Of a stretch of 64,000 nt of DNA, positions 8,757-18,200 are shown piece after piece. Both the position numbers and the translations under genes were made by a program. The stretch comes from Streptomyces uncialis (GTDB taxonomy: Bacteria > Actinomycetota > Actinomycetes > Streptomycetales > Streptomycetaceae): NCBI RefSeq assembly GCF_036250755.1, contig NZ_CP109583.1, positions 7,045,501 to 7,109,500 of the forward strand. Reading direction: 5' to 3'. How positions within the stretch are numbered: the first letter of the stretch is position 1; each line of letters starts with the position of its first letter. A model generated the notes under the pieces. That model had not been told where the DNA came from. It made no database searches and worked only from the letters and a program-made list of their open reading frames with translations.

Positions 8757-9604
8757 GCGGGACGACGGGCGTGGCGGACACCACCCATATCGGGGGACGG
8801 GCCGAGCTGCTGGGCCAGACCCTCGCCGGGGCGCGCGCCGAGGGGCGCGCCGCCCTCATCGCGTACCTCCCGGCCGGGTTCCCGACGGTCGACGGCGGGA
8901 TCGACGCGGTCAAGGCCGTCTTCGACGGCGGGGCCGATGTCGTGGAGGTCGGGCTGCCGCACAGCGACCCGGTCCTCGACGGGCCGGTCATCCAGACCGC
9001 GGACGACATCGCGCTGCGCGGCGGGGTGCGGATCGCGGATGTGATGCGCACGGTGCGTGAGGCGCATCTGGCCACCGGCAAGCCGGTGCTGGTGATGACG
9101 TACTGGAACCCGATCGACCGCTACGGCGTCGAGCGGTTCACCGCGGAGCTGGCCGCGGCGGGCGGGGCGGGGTGCATCCTGCCCGATCTGCCGGTGCAGG
9201 AGTCCGCGCTGTGGAGGGAGAACGCCGCGAAGCACGGGCTCGCGACCGTGTTCGTCGTCGCTCCGAGCAGCAAGGACGCACGGCTCGCGGAGATCACGGA
9301 CGCCGGGTCCGGGTTCGTCTACGCGGCCTCCCTGATGGGGGTCACGGGCACCCGGGAGTCGGTCGGCGAGCAGGCGCAGGACCTGGTGCGGCGGACCCGG
9401 GCCACGACGGACCTGCCGGTCTGTGTGGGGCTCGGGGTCTCCAACGCGGTCCAGGCCGCGGAGGTCGCGGGGTTCGCCGACGGGGTGATCGTGGGCTCGG
9501 CGTTCGTCAAGCTGATGCTCGACGCGGAGGACGCGGGGGCGGGGCTCGTGGCCGTCCGGTCGCTCGCGCGGGAGCTGGCGGAGGGTGTGCGGGGGCGGGT
9601 CTGA
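8753..9604 (+). CDS. trpA: Tryptophan synthase alpha chain
   Basis: 283-residue TIM barrel that cleaves indole-3-glycerol phosphate and channels indole to TrpB. Visible: [41 protein letters not shown] (catalytic Glu in VEVGLP and Asp in VLDGPVIQ), [31 protein letters not shown] and VCVGLGVSN with [11 protein letters not shown]. Start GTG at 8753 overlaps the trpB stop as GTGA. It ends the trp operon; a perfect 13-bp hairpin follows at once. Confidence 0.97.
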   Translation: MSGTTGVADTTHIGGRAELLGQTLAGARAEGRAALIAYLPAGFPTVDGGIDAVKAVFDGGADVVEVGLPHSDPVLDGPVIQTADDIALRGGVRIADVMRTVREAHLATGKPVLVMTYWNPIDRYGVERFTAELAAAGGAGCILPDLPVQESALWRENAAKHGLATVFVVAPSSKDARLAEITDAGSGFVYAASLMGVTGTRESVGEQAQDLVRRTRATTDLPVCVGLGVSNAVQAAEVAGFADGVIVGSAFVKLMLDAEDAGAGLVAVRSLARELAEGVRGRV

Positions 9605-9609
9605 GCGGG

Positions 9610-9638
9610 GCCGAGGCACGGGGGTCCCGTGCCTCGGC
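9610..9638 (+). terminator. Rho-independent-type terminator of the trp operon
   Basis: GCCGAGGCACGGG (9610-9622) pairs perfectly with CCCGTGCCTCGGC (9626-9638) around a three-base loop, five bases after the trpA stop. There is no long T-run, as usual in high-GC actinobacteria. Confidence 0.75.
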
Positions 9639-9652
9639 GTCCGGCTCTCGTG

Positions 9653-9722
9653 GTCCCGGCCCCCGGTCCCGGTCCCGGCCCCCGGTCCCGGTCCCGGTCC
9701 CGGTCCCCGGCCCGGTCCCCGG
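9653..9722. repeat. Low-complexity CGGTCC hexanucleotide tract
   Basis: About 70 bases made mostly of GGTCCC/CGGTCC and CCCCGG units immediately after the trpA terminator and before repeat cluster B. Simple-sequence expansion; no coding sense on either strand. Confidence 0.7.
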
Positions 9723-9739
9723 TTTCGTCGGTGAGCCCA

Positions 9740-10080
9740 CGCCTTCCTGTGCGGGTCGCCTTCGCTTGCGCTTTTTAGGTCTGTCCGGGTGGGCGCGCTT
9801 GTTCCTGTGCCGTCGCTCGTGGGTTGCGCAGTTCCCCGCGCCCCTTTGGGGCTCTTCTGCTGGGCGGGCTTGTTCGGTGCGGGTCGCTCGGTGGTTCGCG
9901 CAGTTCCTCGCGCCCCTTTGGGGCTCTTCCCGGCGGGTGGGCTTGTTCGGTGCGGGTAGCTCGTGGGTTGCGCAGTTCCCCGCGCCCCTGGATGCTGCCC
10001 CATTACGGTCGCCCTTCGGGTGCGGGCCGGTCCTCGTCTTCGCGCAGTTCCCCGCGCCCCTGACGGGGCTGTCCTCGGGG
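9740..10080. repeat. Composite intergenic repeat cluster B (forward copies only)
   Basis: Between trpA and the DsbA-like gene. Forward copies of GCGCAGTTCCCCGCGCCCCT at 9826-9845, 9970-9989 and 10042-10061, and a one-base variant at 9898-9917, are separated by about 72 bases and linked by the shared spacers (TTGTTCGGTGCGGGTCGCTCG-like). The GTCGCCTTCGCTTGCGCTTT module and AGGTCTGTCCG precede the first copy. Unlike clusters A, C and D there is no core and no reverse copies, as if this were half of a complete element. Open frames here repeat the same CAVPRAP/RSSPRP peptides. Confidence 0.85.
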
Positions 10081-10165
10081 TTCTTTTCCTGTGGGGGTGG
10101 GTCACCCGAATGGATGGTCCTCATGAGGGCCGGGCACGGTTGCCGTTCTGGGTCGTTTGCCGGGT

Positions 10166-10945
10166 GTGAGTGACAAGAACCGTGAGGGAAAGCGCACAGC
10201 CCGTGAGCGGCTCGCCGTGGAACGGCAGCGTGAGAAGGCCCGTGAGAAGCGGCGCCGGACGTTGATCGTCAGCAGTGCCGTCGTCGGCGTGCTCGGACTC
10301 GCCGCCGTGATCGGCGTGATCGCCGCCAACTCGGGCGGTGGTGAGGAGGACACCTCGGGGCCCGTCGTCGTACCCAAGGGGGCGATCGGGCAGGACGGGC
10401 TCGCGATCCCCGTGGGCAAGGACAGCGCCAAGTCGACCCTCACCATCTGGGAGGACTTCCGCTGCCCGGTCTGCAAGGTCTTCGAGGACACGTACCGCTC
10501 GACGATCCAGGAGCTGACCGCGAGCGGGAAGCTCAAGGTCGAGTACCACTTCGCGACGCTGATCGACGGGAACATGGGCGGCAGCGGCTCCCTGCGCGCG
10601 GCCAACGCGGCGGCGTGTTCGCAGCAGGCCGGGAAGTTCCCCGCCTATCACGACGTCCTCTTCGAGAACCAGCCCGCCGAGACGGACGACGCCTTCGCCG
10701 ACAACGCGAAGCTGACCGAGCTGGCGGGCAAGGTCGACGGGCTCGACACGGACGTCTTCAAGCGGTGCGTGGACGACGGGACGCACAACAGCTGGGTCGC
10801 CAAGTCGAACAAGGCGTTCCAGGACGGCGGCTTCCGGGGTACCCCGACGATCCTGCTGAACGGCAAGGATGTCTACGCCGACCAGGCGAACCCGCTGACC
10901 CCGGCCAAGCTGAAGAAGCTCGTCGAGGACGGCGGCCAGGGGTAG
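10166..10945 (+). CDS. Membrane-anchored DsbA-like thioredoxin-fold protein
   Basis: 259-residue protein starting with GTG at 10166 (VSDKNREGKRTARER). It has a strongly basic cytosolic N-terminus of about 31 residues, one transmembrane segment (about 32-54), then an extracytoplasmic DsbA-type domain. The CPVC active site is at residues 100-103 (FRCPVCKVF), and the family cis-proline lies in RGTPTILLNG. Such proteins (thioredoxin_4/DsbA_2 families) form or isomerise disulphides in exported proteins. Family-level function; substrate unknown. lgt, another export-maturation enzyme, follows in the same direction 133 bases downstream. Confidence 0.88.
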   Translation: MSDKNREGKRTARERLAVERQREKAREKRRRTLIVSSAVVGVLGLAAVIGVIAANSGGGEEDTSGPVVVPKGAIGQDGLAIPVGKDSAKSTLTIWEDFRCPVCKVFEDTYRSTIQELTASGKLKVEYHFATLIDGNMGGSGSLRAANAAACSQQAGKFPAYHDVLFENQPAETDDAFADNAKLTELAGKVDGLDTDVFKRCVDDGTHNSWVAKSNKAFQDGGFRGTPTILLNGKDVYADQANPLTPAKLKKLVEDGGQG

Positions 10946-11078
10946 CGGAGGCGGGCGCCCCGGAAAAGCGGGGCCGGGAGCGGGGCACCCGGGCGGGCCG
11001 GTGCCCGGACCCGTTATGCAGCCGTGTCGGGGGCGGGGTGCCGGTGCCGGTGCCGCGCAAGGTAGCGTCGGACCTGCC

Positions 11079-12059
11079 ATGGAACTTGCCTTCATCCCCA
11101 GCCCCTCGACCGGTGTGGTGCACCTCGGGCCCATCCCGCTTCGCGGCTACGCGTTCTGCATCATCATCGGCGTCTTCGTGGCGGTCTGGCTCGGCAATCG
11201 CCGCTGGATCGCCCGGGGCGGGCGGTCGGGCACGGTCGCCGACATCGCCGTCTGGGCCGTGCCGTTCGGTCTGATCGGCGGCCGCCTCTACCACGTCATC
11301 ACGGACTACGAGCTGTACTTCAGCGAGGGCCGGGACTGGGTCGACGCCTTCAAGATCTGGGAAGGCGGCCTCGGGATCTGGGGGGCCATCGCCTTCGGCG
11401 CGGTCGGCGCCTGGATCGGCTGCCGCAGCAGGGGCATCCCGCTGCCGGCGTACGCCGACGCCGTCGCCCCGGGCATCGCCCTCGCCCAGGCGATCGGCCG
11501 CTGGGGCAACTGGTTCAACCAGGAGCTGTACGGGCGGCCCACCGATCTTCCCTGGGCCGTGGAGATCACGTCCTCGGTCGACGGCCGGGTACCCGGGACC
11601 TATCACCCGACGTTCCTGTACGAGTCGCTGTGGTGCATCGGGGTCGCGGTCCTGGTGATCTGGGCCGACCGCCGCTTCAAGCTCGGTCACGGCCGTGCCT
11701 TCGCCCTGTACGTCGCGTCGTACTGCGCGGGCCGCTTCTGGATCGAGTACCTGCGGGTCGACGAGGCGCACCATGTGTTCGGGCTGCGGCTGAACAACTG
11801 GACCGCGCTGGTCGTCTTCCTGCTGGCCGTCGTCTACCTGGTGGTGTCGCACAAGAAGCGGCCGGGCCGGGAGGACGTGGTGGAGCCGGGCGACGGTGAC
11901 GGACCCGGCGCGGAATCCGACGACGGTGACGCCGACGGCTCCGGTGACCGCACCGGCGCGGGTACGACGCGTCCGCGTGACGCCAAGGATGTGACAGGCC
12001 CGTCCGGCCCCGGCAAGGGGACGGGCGGAACGGCCACCGCGACGGCCGACAAGAGCTGA
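11079..12059 (+). CDS. lgt: Prolipoprotein diacylglyceryl transferase
   Basis: 326-residue polytopic membrane enzyme that adds diacylglyceryl to the lipobox cysteine of prolipoproteins. Seen: PIPLRGYAFCIIIGVFVAVWLG, LIGGRLYHVITDYE, the signature AIGRWGNWFNQELYGRPTDLPWAVEI (split here as GRWGNWFNQELYG then RPTDLPWAVEI), YHPTFLYESLW and GRFWIEYLRVDEAH. I use the ATG at 11079; the upstream open frame from 11001 is not conserved-looking. TAGCGT (11063-11068) is a possible -10. After the last helix there is a hydrophilic Gly/Asp/Thr-rich tail of about 60 residues, common in actinobacterial Lgt. Confidence 0.95.
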   Translation: MELAFIPSPSTGVVHLGPIPLRGYAFCIIIGVFVAVWLGNRRWIARGGRSGTVADIAVWAVPFGLIGGRLYHVITDYELYFSEGRDWVDAFKIWEGGLGIWGAIAFGAVGAWIGCRSRGIPLPAYADAVAPGIALAQAIGRWGNWFNQELYGRPTDLPWAVEITSSVDGRVPGTYHPTFLYESLWCIGVAVLVIWADRRFKLGHGRAFALYVASYCAGRFWIEYLRVDEAHHVFGLRLNNWTALVVFLLAVVYLVVSHKKRPGREDVVEPGDGDGPGAESDDGDADGSGDRTGAGTTRPRDAKDVTGPSGPGKGTGGTATATADKS

Positions 12060-12078
12060 GCCCGCACGGGCGACCAGG

Positions 12079-12107
12079 ACGGGGACGGGCCTCTGGCCCG
12101 TCCCCGT
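12079..12107. terminator. Bidirectional hairpin between lgt and the MFS gene
   Basis: ACGGGGACGGGC (12079-12090) pairs perfectly with GCCCGTCCCCGT (12096-12107) around a five-base loop. It lies between the convergent ends of lgt and the minus-strand transporter and can serve both. Confidence 0.8.
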
Positions 12108-12129
12108 TCGTATGCCCGCGAGGTCCCGG

Positions 12130-13389
12130 TCAGGCGGCCGGGGGGCGGGACATCCGGTGGCCCCACTCCGAGAGCAGCAGGGCCGCGACCGCCAGGCCCG
12201 CCGCGATCAGCGGCAGCGCGCGGGCCCCGGCCCAGCCGATGCCGAGCGCTCCGACCGCCCCCGACATGGCGATCGCCAGATAGAGGATCGCGGCGTTCAG
12301 CGAGACCAGCACGGACGCCGAGGCGGGGTCGAGGGTGATGAGCCGGTGCTGCTGGGGTGAGGTGATCGCGAACGCGGCCACGCCGTAGACGACGATCATC
12401 AGCAGCGCGGAGGTGTACGCGCCGGTGGTGAGCGGGAACAGCAGCAGGGCGCCGGTCATCCAGAGCAGCGCGAGGGCCACCACGGCCCGCCCGCCGAAGC
12501 GGTCCGCGAGCCGTCCCGCCGCGATGTTGCCGAGGGTGCCGACCACCCCGAGCGTGAACATCAGGACGGCCAGCCGGTCACCGCTGCCGCCCGTCGCGGG
12601 CTCGAAGACGACGGCGATGTAGGTGTACGGCAGATAGATCGCGGTGAACCCGACCAGGGTGGTCGCCAGGACCGCCAGCACCCGGCGGTCCCGCAGCGGC
12701 GCCAGCCGGGCGCGCAGCCCCTCCGGGGCCGGTGCGGCCACCCGCGCGGGCACCAGCAGCCGTACGCCGATCAGTCCGAGCACCGAGAGCGCGGCGACGA
12801 ACCACATCGTGGAACGCCAGCCCAGCCAGCCGCCGAGCGCGGTGCCTATCGGGGCGCCGAGCGCGGTCGCCGCCGTGAAGCCCGTGGTCACCGCGGCGAT
12901 CGCGCGGCCCCGCCGTTCGGGCGCGACCAGCGCGGCGGCGGTGACCGCGGCGGTCGGGACGAAGAGTCCGGCGCCGGCCGCCGCGACCATCTGCGCGGCC
13001 AGTACGGTCGCGAAGGTCGGTGCGAGCGCCGTGGCCACATTGCCCAGCAGATGGACGGCGACCGCGAGCAGCAGGACGGCGCGCCGCGCCCGCCGGGCGG
13101 TCGCCGTCGCGAGGACGGGCGCCAGCACCGCACAGGTCAGGGCGAACACCGTCACCACCTGGCCCGCGGTGGTGACGGAGACCCCGAGGTCCCGGCCCAT
13201 CTCGGGCAGCACCCCCGCCAGCACGAACTCGTCCGTACCGATCGCGAAGGTGGCGAACCCCAGCACGAAGACGCTGCCGCGTGGCGCGCTTCCGTGTGGT
13301 GCCGGGGGCGGTTCGTCCTTGTCCGCCGGGCCGTGGGCGGGCGCGCCCGGTGCCGTTCGTCGTCCGCTGGGGTGGAGATCGCTGTCCAT
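12130..13389 (-). CDS. MFS exporter, DHA1/AraJ-like
   Basis: 419-residue major facilitator with 12 hydrophobic segments after a 35-residue hydrophilic, proline-rich N-terminus. The first helix region FVLGFATFAIGTDEFVLAGVLPEMGRDL is typical of drug/sugar-efflux DHA1 members of the AraJ/Cml type, and ATARRARRAVLLLAVAVHLLGN is the loop 2-3 motif. No substrate can be read. It is divergent from the TetR regulator at 13590, and the spacer carries an 18-bp inverted repeat, so the exporter is probably repressed by TetR and induced by its ligand. Confidence 0.88.
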   Translation of the reverse strand: MDSDLHPSGRRTAPGAPAHGPADKDEPPPAPHGSAPRGSVFVLGFATFAIGTDEFVLAGVLPEMGRDLGVSVTTAGQVVTVFALTCAVLAPVLATATARRARRAVLLLAVAVHLLGNVATALAPTFATVLAAQMVAAAGAGLFVPTAAVTAAALVAPERRGRAIAAVTTGFTAATALGAPIGTALGGWLGWRSTMWFVAALSVLGLIGVRLLVPARVAAPAPEGLRARLAPLRDRRVLAVLATTLVGFTAIYLPYTYIAVVFEPATGGSGDRLAVLMFTLGVVGTLGNIAAGRLADRFGGRAVVALALLWMTGALLLFPLTTGAYTSALLMIVVYGVAAFAITSPQQHRLITLDPASASVLVSLNAAILYLAIAMSGAVGALGIGWAGARALPLIAAGLAVAALLLSEWGHRMSRPPAA

Positions 13390-13510
13390 GGCCGTCCTGT
13401 CGTGGGTCGTGCGCAGGGTCGGTGGGGTCGTGGCCGGATACGCGCACGCCTTTCCGACGGGCCGGGTGGCGCGAGGGGCTGGTGCGGGCGTGCGGTGTCC
13501 GCGAAAGACG

Positions 13511-13557
13511 GAACCGATCGGTACCGTCTGCTGGGTGAGGACGGTACCGATCGGTTC
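13511..13557. promoter_or_regulatory. Inverted-repeat operator between MFS and TetR genes
   Basis: GAACCGATCGGTACCGTC (13511-13528) and GACGGTACCGATCGGTTC (13540-13557) form a perfect 18-bp inverted repeat with an 11-bp spacer. Each arm also contains the small palindrome ACCGATCGGT, so two TetR dimers could bind. It sits about 33 bases before the TetR ATG and about 120 before the MFS start. Confidence 0.75.
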
Positions 13558-13589
13558 TGTTTGGCGTCAAGGTCGGTTACGGTGACTCC

Positions 13590-14129
13590 ATGGCCACCCA
13601 CGCACGCGAACGGCTCATCGACACCGCCGGAGCGCTCTTCTTCGCCGAGGGCATCCGCGCGGTCGGCGTGGAGCGGCTGCTGGCCGACTCGGGCATCGGA
13701 CGGGCGTCGTTCTACCGGCACTTCGCGAGCAAGGACGACCTGGTGGTCGCCGTCCTCGAACGGCGCGACACCGACTGGCGCCGCTGGCTCGCCGCGGAGG
13801 TCGAGGCCCGGGGCCGTGATCCGCTGGCCCTCTTCGACGCGCTCGCGGACGACGCCGCCCGGGGGGACTTCCGGGGCTGCGCCTTCATCAACGCCCTGGC
13901 CGAGAGCGCGGACGCGGACGGTCCCGTGCACCGGCTCGCCGTCGCGCACAAACGGGCCGTCACCGGGTTCGTCGCGGGACTCCTGGCGGAGGCGGGGCAG
14001 CCCGGACCCGAGGCGCTGGCCCGGCGGTTCGTGCTGCTCATGGACGGGGCCACGGTCACGGTCGTCCGCGAGCGGGATGCCGCGCCCCTGCGGGAGGCCC
14101 GCGCGATCGCGGCGGGCCTGATGGCCTGA
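13590..14129 (+). CDS. TetR/AcrR-family transcriptional regulator
   Basis: 179-residue regulator. N-terminal HTH: ARERLIDTAGALFFAEGIRAVGVERLLADSGIGRASFYRHFASKDDLVVAVLERR (read in parts), the classic TetR pattern with recognition helix GRASFYRHF. The C-terminal ligand domain contains GCAFINALAES, seen in a TetR subgroup often found beside transporters. TACGGT (13578-13583) lies 6 bases before the ATG with no Shine-Dalgarno, suggesting a leaderless message. It probably binds the 13511-13557 operator and controls itself and the divergent MFS exporter; the ligand is unknown. Confidence 0.9.
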   Translation: MATHARERLIDTAGALFFAEGIRAVGVERLLADSGIGRASFYRHFASKDDLVVAVLERRDTDWRRWLAAEVEARGRDPLALFDALADDAARGDFRGCAFINALAESADADGPVHRLAVAHKRAVTGFVAGLLAEAGQPGPEALARRFVLLMDGATVTVVRERDAAPLREARAIAAGLMA

Positions 14130-14139
14130 CCGGTTCGCC

Positions 14140-14700
14140 CCCGCGGGTCGCCTTCGCTTGCGCCTTCGAGGTTTCCTGTGCTGGGCGTACTTGTTCCCGC
14201 ACAGGTCGTTCGTGGGTGCGCAGTTCCCCGCGCCCCTGAGGTCGCGCCCCTTGCGGTTCCCGTTCGGGTGCGGGGTCGCCTGTGGTTGCTCGCGCAGTTC
14301 CCCGCGCCCCTGAAGGGGCGCCCACCTGGGGTTGTTTTCCACCCTTCTCCTCGTGCAGTCGCATGGCTGCGGGAGGGGGTGGGCGGGAATCTCTGCCCGC
14401 AGACTCCGACGCCACCAGTGCGGCCACTGGACGTCCGTACCGAGCGTGTCGGATCGAGGACGGAGAATCCCGACCGGCACCGACCCGAAGAACCGGCCGG
14501 ATGCGCCCCAAAGGGGCGCGGGGAACTGCGCAAAAGACGAGAACCGCCCCGCACCCGAAGAGCGACAGCAAGGGGGCAGCATCCAGGGGCGCGGGGAACT
14601 GCGCACCCCACGAGCGACCCGCACAGGGACAGGTGCGCCCAGCACAGGGAACCCGGAAGCGCGAGCGAAGGCGACCCGCGTGGGCCGGGGCGACCCGGGG
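14140..14700. repeat. Composite intergenic repeat cluster C
   Basis: Between the TetR gene and gltB. It starts with the GTCGCCTTCGCTTGCGCCTT module, then has forward 20-mers at 14218-14237 and 14292-14311, a conserved core at about 14352-14490, and reverse 20-mers at 14512-14531 and 14585-14604, ending with the reverse of the starting module (GAAGCGCGAGCGAAGGCGAC, near 14655-14680). This is the most regular example of the plan forward copies / core / reverse copies. The core is in the same orientation as in cluster A. Confidence 0.87.
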
Positions 14701-15204
14701 ACGTACGATGACCCTGAGACCCCGCCGGACGGCGCACCGCACGGGCAACTGTTACCGGGCGGTTTCGAATCCTTTGCGGCTGGGCATGAGCCGTAAGCGC
14801 TGTGGGCAACGATGCCCACCCGCACCCCGGACCCACGGTCATCGATCTGCCCGTAGCGGGTCCCCGCACCAAGGTCACCGAAGGCCCCGGAGCTCCGCCG
14901 CCACCAGCGGCGCACCCGCCCCGCGCCAACGGTCTCCGTACCCACCCAGGACGTCGCCGCTGACGTCGGGCTCCGCTGTGAACAGGGACGACAGAGCAAG
15001 TGCCGGCAAAGGCCGCCGGTGCCGCCCGTTGACCGGACGACCCGCCCGGAGCATCATCGTCACCCGTACGGGTGTCCGCATGCTGGAATGAGTTATCCGC
15101 TTTTCGAGAAGCGTTCCATCATGTAACCTGCACGAAATTTTCCGCAGAGGGCCAACGTCGTCCCTCGGCACTTGATATATGCCACGACGACGACGGGAGT
15201 GCCG
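14701..15204 (+). promoter_or_regulatory. gltB upstream region with two GlnR-like boxes
   Basis: About 500 bases with no convincing gene. It contains GTTAC-n6-GTTTC at 14751-14766 and GTAAC-n6-GAAAT at 15123-15138, both close to the actinobacterial GlnR half-site pattern gTnAc-n6-GaAAc. The second lies in an unusually AT-rich stretch about 80 bases before gltB, upstream of TTGATATATG, which may contain a -10. The expected second tandem half-sites 22 bases away are absent, so GlnR control is only a suggestion. Confidence 0.35.
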
Positions 15205-18200
15205 ATGCGTACGCCGCGCCAGCCGTCCCAGCCCCCCATGAGCGCCTCGAACTGGGCCCACATGGACGCTCGCCCTGCCGCGCAGGGGATGTACGACCCG
15301 CGCAACGAGCACGACGCCTGCGGCGTCGGGTTCGTCGCCACCCTCACCGGCGAGGCGAGCCATACGCTGGTCGACCAGGCACTCACGGTTCTGCGGAACC
15401 TGGAGCACCGCGGCGCCACCGGCTCCGAGCCCGACTCGGGCGACGGCGCGGGCATCCTCTGCCAGGTCCCCGACGCGTTCCTGCGCGAGGTCACCGACTT
15501 CGAGCTGCCCGCCGCCGGCGGCTACGCCGTCGGTATCGCGTTCCTGCCCGAGCACGGCACCGACGCGGCCACCGCCCGGATCGACGCCATCGCCGCCGAC
15601 GAGGGCCTCACCGTCCTCGGCTGGCGCGAGGTGCCCGTCGCGCCCCAGCTCCTCGGCGCCACCGCCCGCGCCACGATGCCCGCCTTCCGCCAGCTCTTCG
15701 TCACCGACGGTGAGCACACCGGCATCGCCCTCGACCGCAAGGCGTTCGTGCTGCGCAAGCGCGCCGAACGCGAGGCCGGGGTGTACTTCCCGTCGCTGTC
15801 CGCGCGGACCGTCGTCTACAAGGGCATGCTGACCACCGGCCAGCTCGAACCCTTCTTCCCGGACCTGTCCGACCGCCGCTTCGCCAGCGCCGTCGCCCTC
15901 GTCCACTCCCGGTTCTCCACCAACACCTTCCCGAGCTGGCCGCTCGCCCACCCGTACCGGTTCGTCGCCCACAACGGTGAGATCAACACCGTCAAGGGCA
16001 ACCGCAACTGGATGCGCGCCCGCGAGTCCCAGCTCGCCTCCGGCCTCTTCGGCGACCAGGCGGCCCTGGAGCGGACGTACCCCGTCTGCACCCCGGACGC
16101 CTCCGACTCCGCGTCCTTCGACGAGGTCCTCGAACTGCTCCACCTCGGCGGCCGGTCCCTGCCGCACAGCGTGCTGATGATGATCCCGGAGGCGTGGGAG
16201 AACCACACCTCGATGGACCCGGCCCGCCGCGCCTTCTACCAGTTCCACGCCACGATGATGGAGCCCTGGGACGGCCCCGCCTGTGTCACCTTCACCGACG
16301 GCGTCCAGGTCGGCGCGGTCCTCGACCGCAACGGACTGCGCCCCGGCCGCTACTGGGTCACCGACGACGGGCTCGTCGTCCTCGGCTCCGAGGTCGGCGT
16401 CCTCGACATCGACCCCGCGAAGGTCGTCCGCAAGGGCCGCCTCCAGCCCGGCCGGATGTTCCTCGTCGACACCGCCGAGCACCGCATCATCGAGGACGAC
16501 GAGATCAAGGCCGGACTCGCCGCCGAGCAGCCCTACGGCGAATGGCTGGAGGCCGGGGAGATCGAGCTGGAGGACCTGCCCGAGCGGGAGCACATCGTGC
16601 ACACCCACGCCTCGGTCACCCGCCGCCAGCAGACCTTCGGCTACACCGAGGAAGAGCTGCGCATCCTGATCGCCCCGATGGCGAAGTCCGCCCTGGAGCC
16701 CATCGGCTCCATGGGCACCGACACCCCCATCGCCGCGCTCTCCGACCGCCCCCGGCTGCTGTTCGACTACTTCACCCAGCTCTTCGCGCAGGTCACCAAC
16801 CCGCCGCTGGACGCCATCCGCGAGGAACTCGTCACCTCGCTGCGCTCCTCGCTGGGCCCCCAGGGCAACCTCCTGGAGCCGACCGCCGCGTCCTGCCGCA
16901 GTGTGACCCTGCCGTTCCCCGTCATCGACAACGACGAGCTCGCCAAGCTCATCCACATCAACGCCGACGGCGACATGCCCGGGATGACCGCGGCGACCCT
17001 CTCCGGTCTCTACCGGGTCTCCGGCGGCGGCGAAGCCCTCGCCACCCGTATCGACGCGATCTGCGCCGAGGCCGACGACGCCATCGAGGCCGGCGCCCGG
17101 CTCATCGTGCTGTCCGACCGGCACTCCGACGCCGAGCACGCCCCCATCCCGTCGCTGCTGCTGACCGCCGCCGTGCACCACCACCTCATCCGCACCAAGC
17201 AGCGCACCCATGTGGGCCTGCTGGTCGAGGCCGGGGACGTCCGCGAGGTCCACCACGTCGCGCTGCTCATCGGTTTCGGCGCCGCCGCGGTCAACCCGTA
17301 CCTCGCGATGGAGTCCGTCGAGGACCTCGTCCGCGCGGGGACGTTCCTGCCGGGCGGCGAGCCCGAGGGCGCCATCCGCAACCTCATCTACGCCCTCGGC
17401 AAGGGTGTCCTCAAGGTGATGTCCAAGATGGGCATCTCCACCGTCGCGTCCTACCGCGGCGCCCAGGTCTTCGAAGCCATCGGCCTGGCGCCCGAGTTCG
17501 TCGACCGCTACTTCATCGGCACCACCTCCAAGATCGGCGGCGTCGGCATCGACGTCATCGCCAAGGAGGTCGCCGCCCGGCACGCCAAGGCGTACCCGGT
17601 CTCCGGGATCGCCCCCGCCCACCGCGCCCTCGACATCGGCGGCGAGTACCAGTGGCGCCGTGAGGGCGAGCCGCACCTGTTCGACCCGGACACCGTCTTC
17701 CGGCTCCAGCACTCCACCCGCAACCGCCGCTACGACGTGTTCAAGCAGTACACCGACCGCGTCAACGAGCAGTCCCAGCGGCTGATGACCCTGCGCGGCC
17801 TGTTCGGCTTCGACACCGGACGGGACCCCGTCCCGCTGGACGAGGTCGAGCCGGTCTCCGAGATCGTCAAGCGGTTCTCCACCGGCGCCATGTCCTACGG
17901 CTCCATCTCCCGCGAGGCCCACGAGACGCTCGCCATCGCCATGAACCAGCTCGGCGGCAAGTCCAACACCGGCGAGGGCGGCGAGGACCCCGACCGGCTA
18001 TACGACCCGGCGCGGCGCTCGTCCATCAAGCAGGTCGCCTCGGGCCGCTTCGGCGTCACCTCCGAGTACCTCGTCAACGCCGACGACATCCAGATCAAGA
18101 TGGCGCAGGGCGCCAAGCCCGGCGAGGGCGGCCAGCTCCCCGGCCACAAGGTGTACCCGTGGGTCGCGAAGACCCGGCACTCCACCCCCGGCGTCGGACT

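Noticed and set aside
14715..14770. TPP-riboswitch-like CTGAGA string
   Set aside because: Only the six-base motif is present; the rest of the THI-box consensus is missing and gltB is not a thiamine gene.
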